A stretch of 64,000 nt of DNA from Hyposmocoma kahamanoa. Lineage: Eukaryota; Arthropoda; Insecta; Lepidoptera; Cosmopterigidae. This document shows positions 62,571 to 64,000 of the stretch, piece after piece (positions within the stretch are counted from its first letter, which is position 1; the number at the start of each line of letters is the position of its first letter). The position numbers and the translations under genes were made by a program. A model generated the notes under the pieces. It was not told the DNA's origin. It ran no database searches and saw nothing but the letters and a program-made list of their open reading frames with translations. The stretch covers positions 3,006,449-3,070,448 of the forward strand of contig NW_020654422.1 in NCBI RefSeq assembly GCF_003589595.1, written 5' to 3'.

Positions 62571-62959
62571 ACCATTATCATTGAAATTTCAACTATAATG
62601 CCACAACTTTAAGGTATGTTAACTTTCGTCACTTAAAAATCCTTTGCCGAACCGTCCCGGCAATGGGCGTCGGGCCTTACCTTGGACTAGAGTTGTCACT
62701 AGAAAATGGTTCTCCTTATCGACCAATTTTATTACTACAATGGCAAACAGGTCACACGCAAGCAGCGTCGATAGATCTGGTCGGTAATAATATACTGTAC
62801 CATGGTGCAGATTGTGACGATGCGACCTCTCTCATCATCATTCCACCCTTTATCACCCTTTTCTCTGGTTCCTCGTCATCTTCCTTGAAGTTTTTAATCG
62901 TTCTTTATTTCATTTTCTTCGTCATTCTTAGGGTGCATTTTTTTCTACACGAATTTCAT
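62571..62959. other. Stretch with an unrecognised open frame
   Basis: The plus frame 62663-63067 (134 codons) includes a hydrophobic stretch LKFLIVLYFIFFVILRVHFF near residues 70-95. It could encode a membrane segment, but there is no other sign of a gene. Confidence 0.25.
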
Positions 62960-63300
62960 CGCGCTCACCCCGCCCGGTCGCTGAGCCGACTCCGTGTTGC
63001 CGCCGCGCAGCGACCGCGTGCGTCTAACTGTCATGGCAAAATACGCTCTATATACTCATGCATATAGAGTTATGTTTTAACTTAAATGAGCGTCCCGGAC
63101 ACGCGGACGAGCCTGCCTTAAATTTGGTCTACGCGGCGGCCCGCGCGGCGACCGCGCGGTTATATTATTCAGAGAAATTTAAAGGTTGTTGCCTAGTAAA
63201 TGTAATTCAGATTCGCCATTTAATGTACATGAAGGCGTGGTAACTGGGCGGTCGCCGCACAGTGGCCGCGCGAAACCATTCTCCTCGTTTTACTGGGCGT
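62960..63300. other. GC/CpG-rich block
   Basis: Several related words (GGTCGCTGAGCC, CAGCGACCGCG, GGCGACCGCGCGG, GGGCGGTCGCCGC) recur in both orientations. A short palindrome (CTCTATATACTCATGCATAT/AGAG) lies at 63046-63069. Probably a GC-rich foldback element; a promoter island is an alternative. Confidence 0.35.
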
Positions 63301-63714
63301 TTACATTTCTTCGTATATTAAATTTCCGAAGAGAGCAGACGTGCTCGACTTCATATCAAATTCTGACCAGTTATACCATCGCAAATCACGTAACCTAACT
63401 GCTAGTAAAACATAATATTTGTACAAATACAGGCCCTTTTGGGATAAGTTCCTTTTCATGGCTAATATGTATGTAATTTAAGTAGGGAGAGTTTTTATAT
63501 GATTGTACCTATGTTATACCGTTATTTTGTTTTGTTACAGCCTTACCTTTACCTTTCTTCCTTTTTCTGTTCTTTACCTATTCCTATTTTACAATATATG
63601 ATGTGGATCGATTTGATTACTCAAAACCTCCTCCTCCTTATGAAGGTCGACAAGTCATCGGTGTGCTATGGTGGGGTAAGGTGGAAATAAATAAGCTGTT
63701 GGTTACATTACTGA
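63301..63714. other. Stretch with nothing recognised
   Basis: A 63-codon plus frame (63499-63690) is unrecognised. Confidence 0.3.
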
Positions 63715-63850
63715 TTATATCGTATTTGAGAAATGTATATATACTAATTTGATTCGTGTGTCTATATGCTGCCTTGCGCTATAACATATAACAATGTGCC
63801 TGAATGTCGGAAGTGGATTTCTGATATTGACACGTCGGGTGACTGCTATT
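63715..63850. repeat. Foldback-related repeat (paralog of 5280-5450)
   Basis: ATATACTAATTTGATTCGTG, GTGCCTGAATGTCGGAAGTG and GACACGTCGGGTGACTGCTA follow the order of the 5280-5450 block. Confidence 0.45.
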
Positions 63851-64000
63851 AGAGCTTTCATATCGGGGTTCTCTTTCTCCAAAATAGCGAGTCTTGTTGA
63901 ATATCGAGACTTTTAATATTTAAGTCACTTAATTAAAAGCCAGAATTTTTTTAATCTGGTAATAGAAATGGCAATAACGTACAAATAAGCTTAGTATACT

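Overview
The window reads as repeat-dense, AT-rich nuclear DNA of an insect, most likely a moth or butterfly. That placement rests on familiar-looking tRNA-headed SINEs, LINE 3' ends, mariner relics, a Penelope-like pseudo-LTR family and many CpG-rich foldback MITEs; it is recognition from memory, not a database match. I find no complete host protein gene. The only long coding sequences belong to retrotransposons. Three short segments (17186-17401 +, 9085-9351 -, 43078-43144 -) have an exon-like look but no recognisable product.

Layout. 1-17 kb: LINE 3' tails, MITEs, PLE-type pseudo-LTR remnants, SINEs and a decayed LINE RT (14495-15458). 17.6-19.4 kb: a 5'-truncated LINE with an open 540-codon RT reading frame. 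19.5-21.4 kb: an internally deleted gypsy-like LTR element (minus strand; 3' LTR, purine tract, integrase C-terminus, 5' LTR) inserted in a MITE. 21.5-36 kb: MITEs, SINEs, strong hairpins and a 20-bp minisatellite. 36-39 kb: a truncated Penelope-like element between inverted pseudo-LTRs, followed by a full-length but broken mariner nested in the abundant repeat A. 45-47.6 kb: a 2.2 kb inverted repeat with ~0.5 kb arms enclosing a LINE fragment. 54.1-57.8 kb: an almost intact LINE with an 8-bp target-site duplication, endonuclease plus RT, and a single in-frame stop. 59-62 kb: further LINE C-termini and a second, truncated mariner.

The most frequent component is a ~300-bp repeat ('repeat A', at least 14 copies plus 2 fragments). 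Its 3' tail resembles the 3' end of a LINE relic at about 59.86-59.95 kb, which suggests LINE-driven spread. Several elements are nested (LINE tail in A; mariner in A; gypsy in MITE D; SINE in a PLE remnant), so relative insertion ages can be read. Positions of repeat edges are by eye and may be off by several bases.
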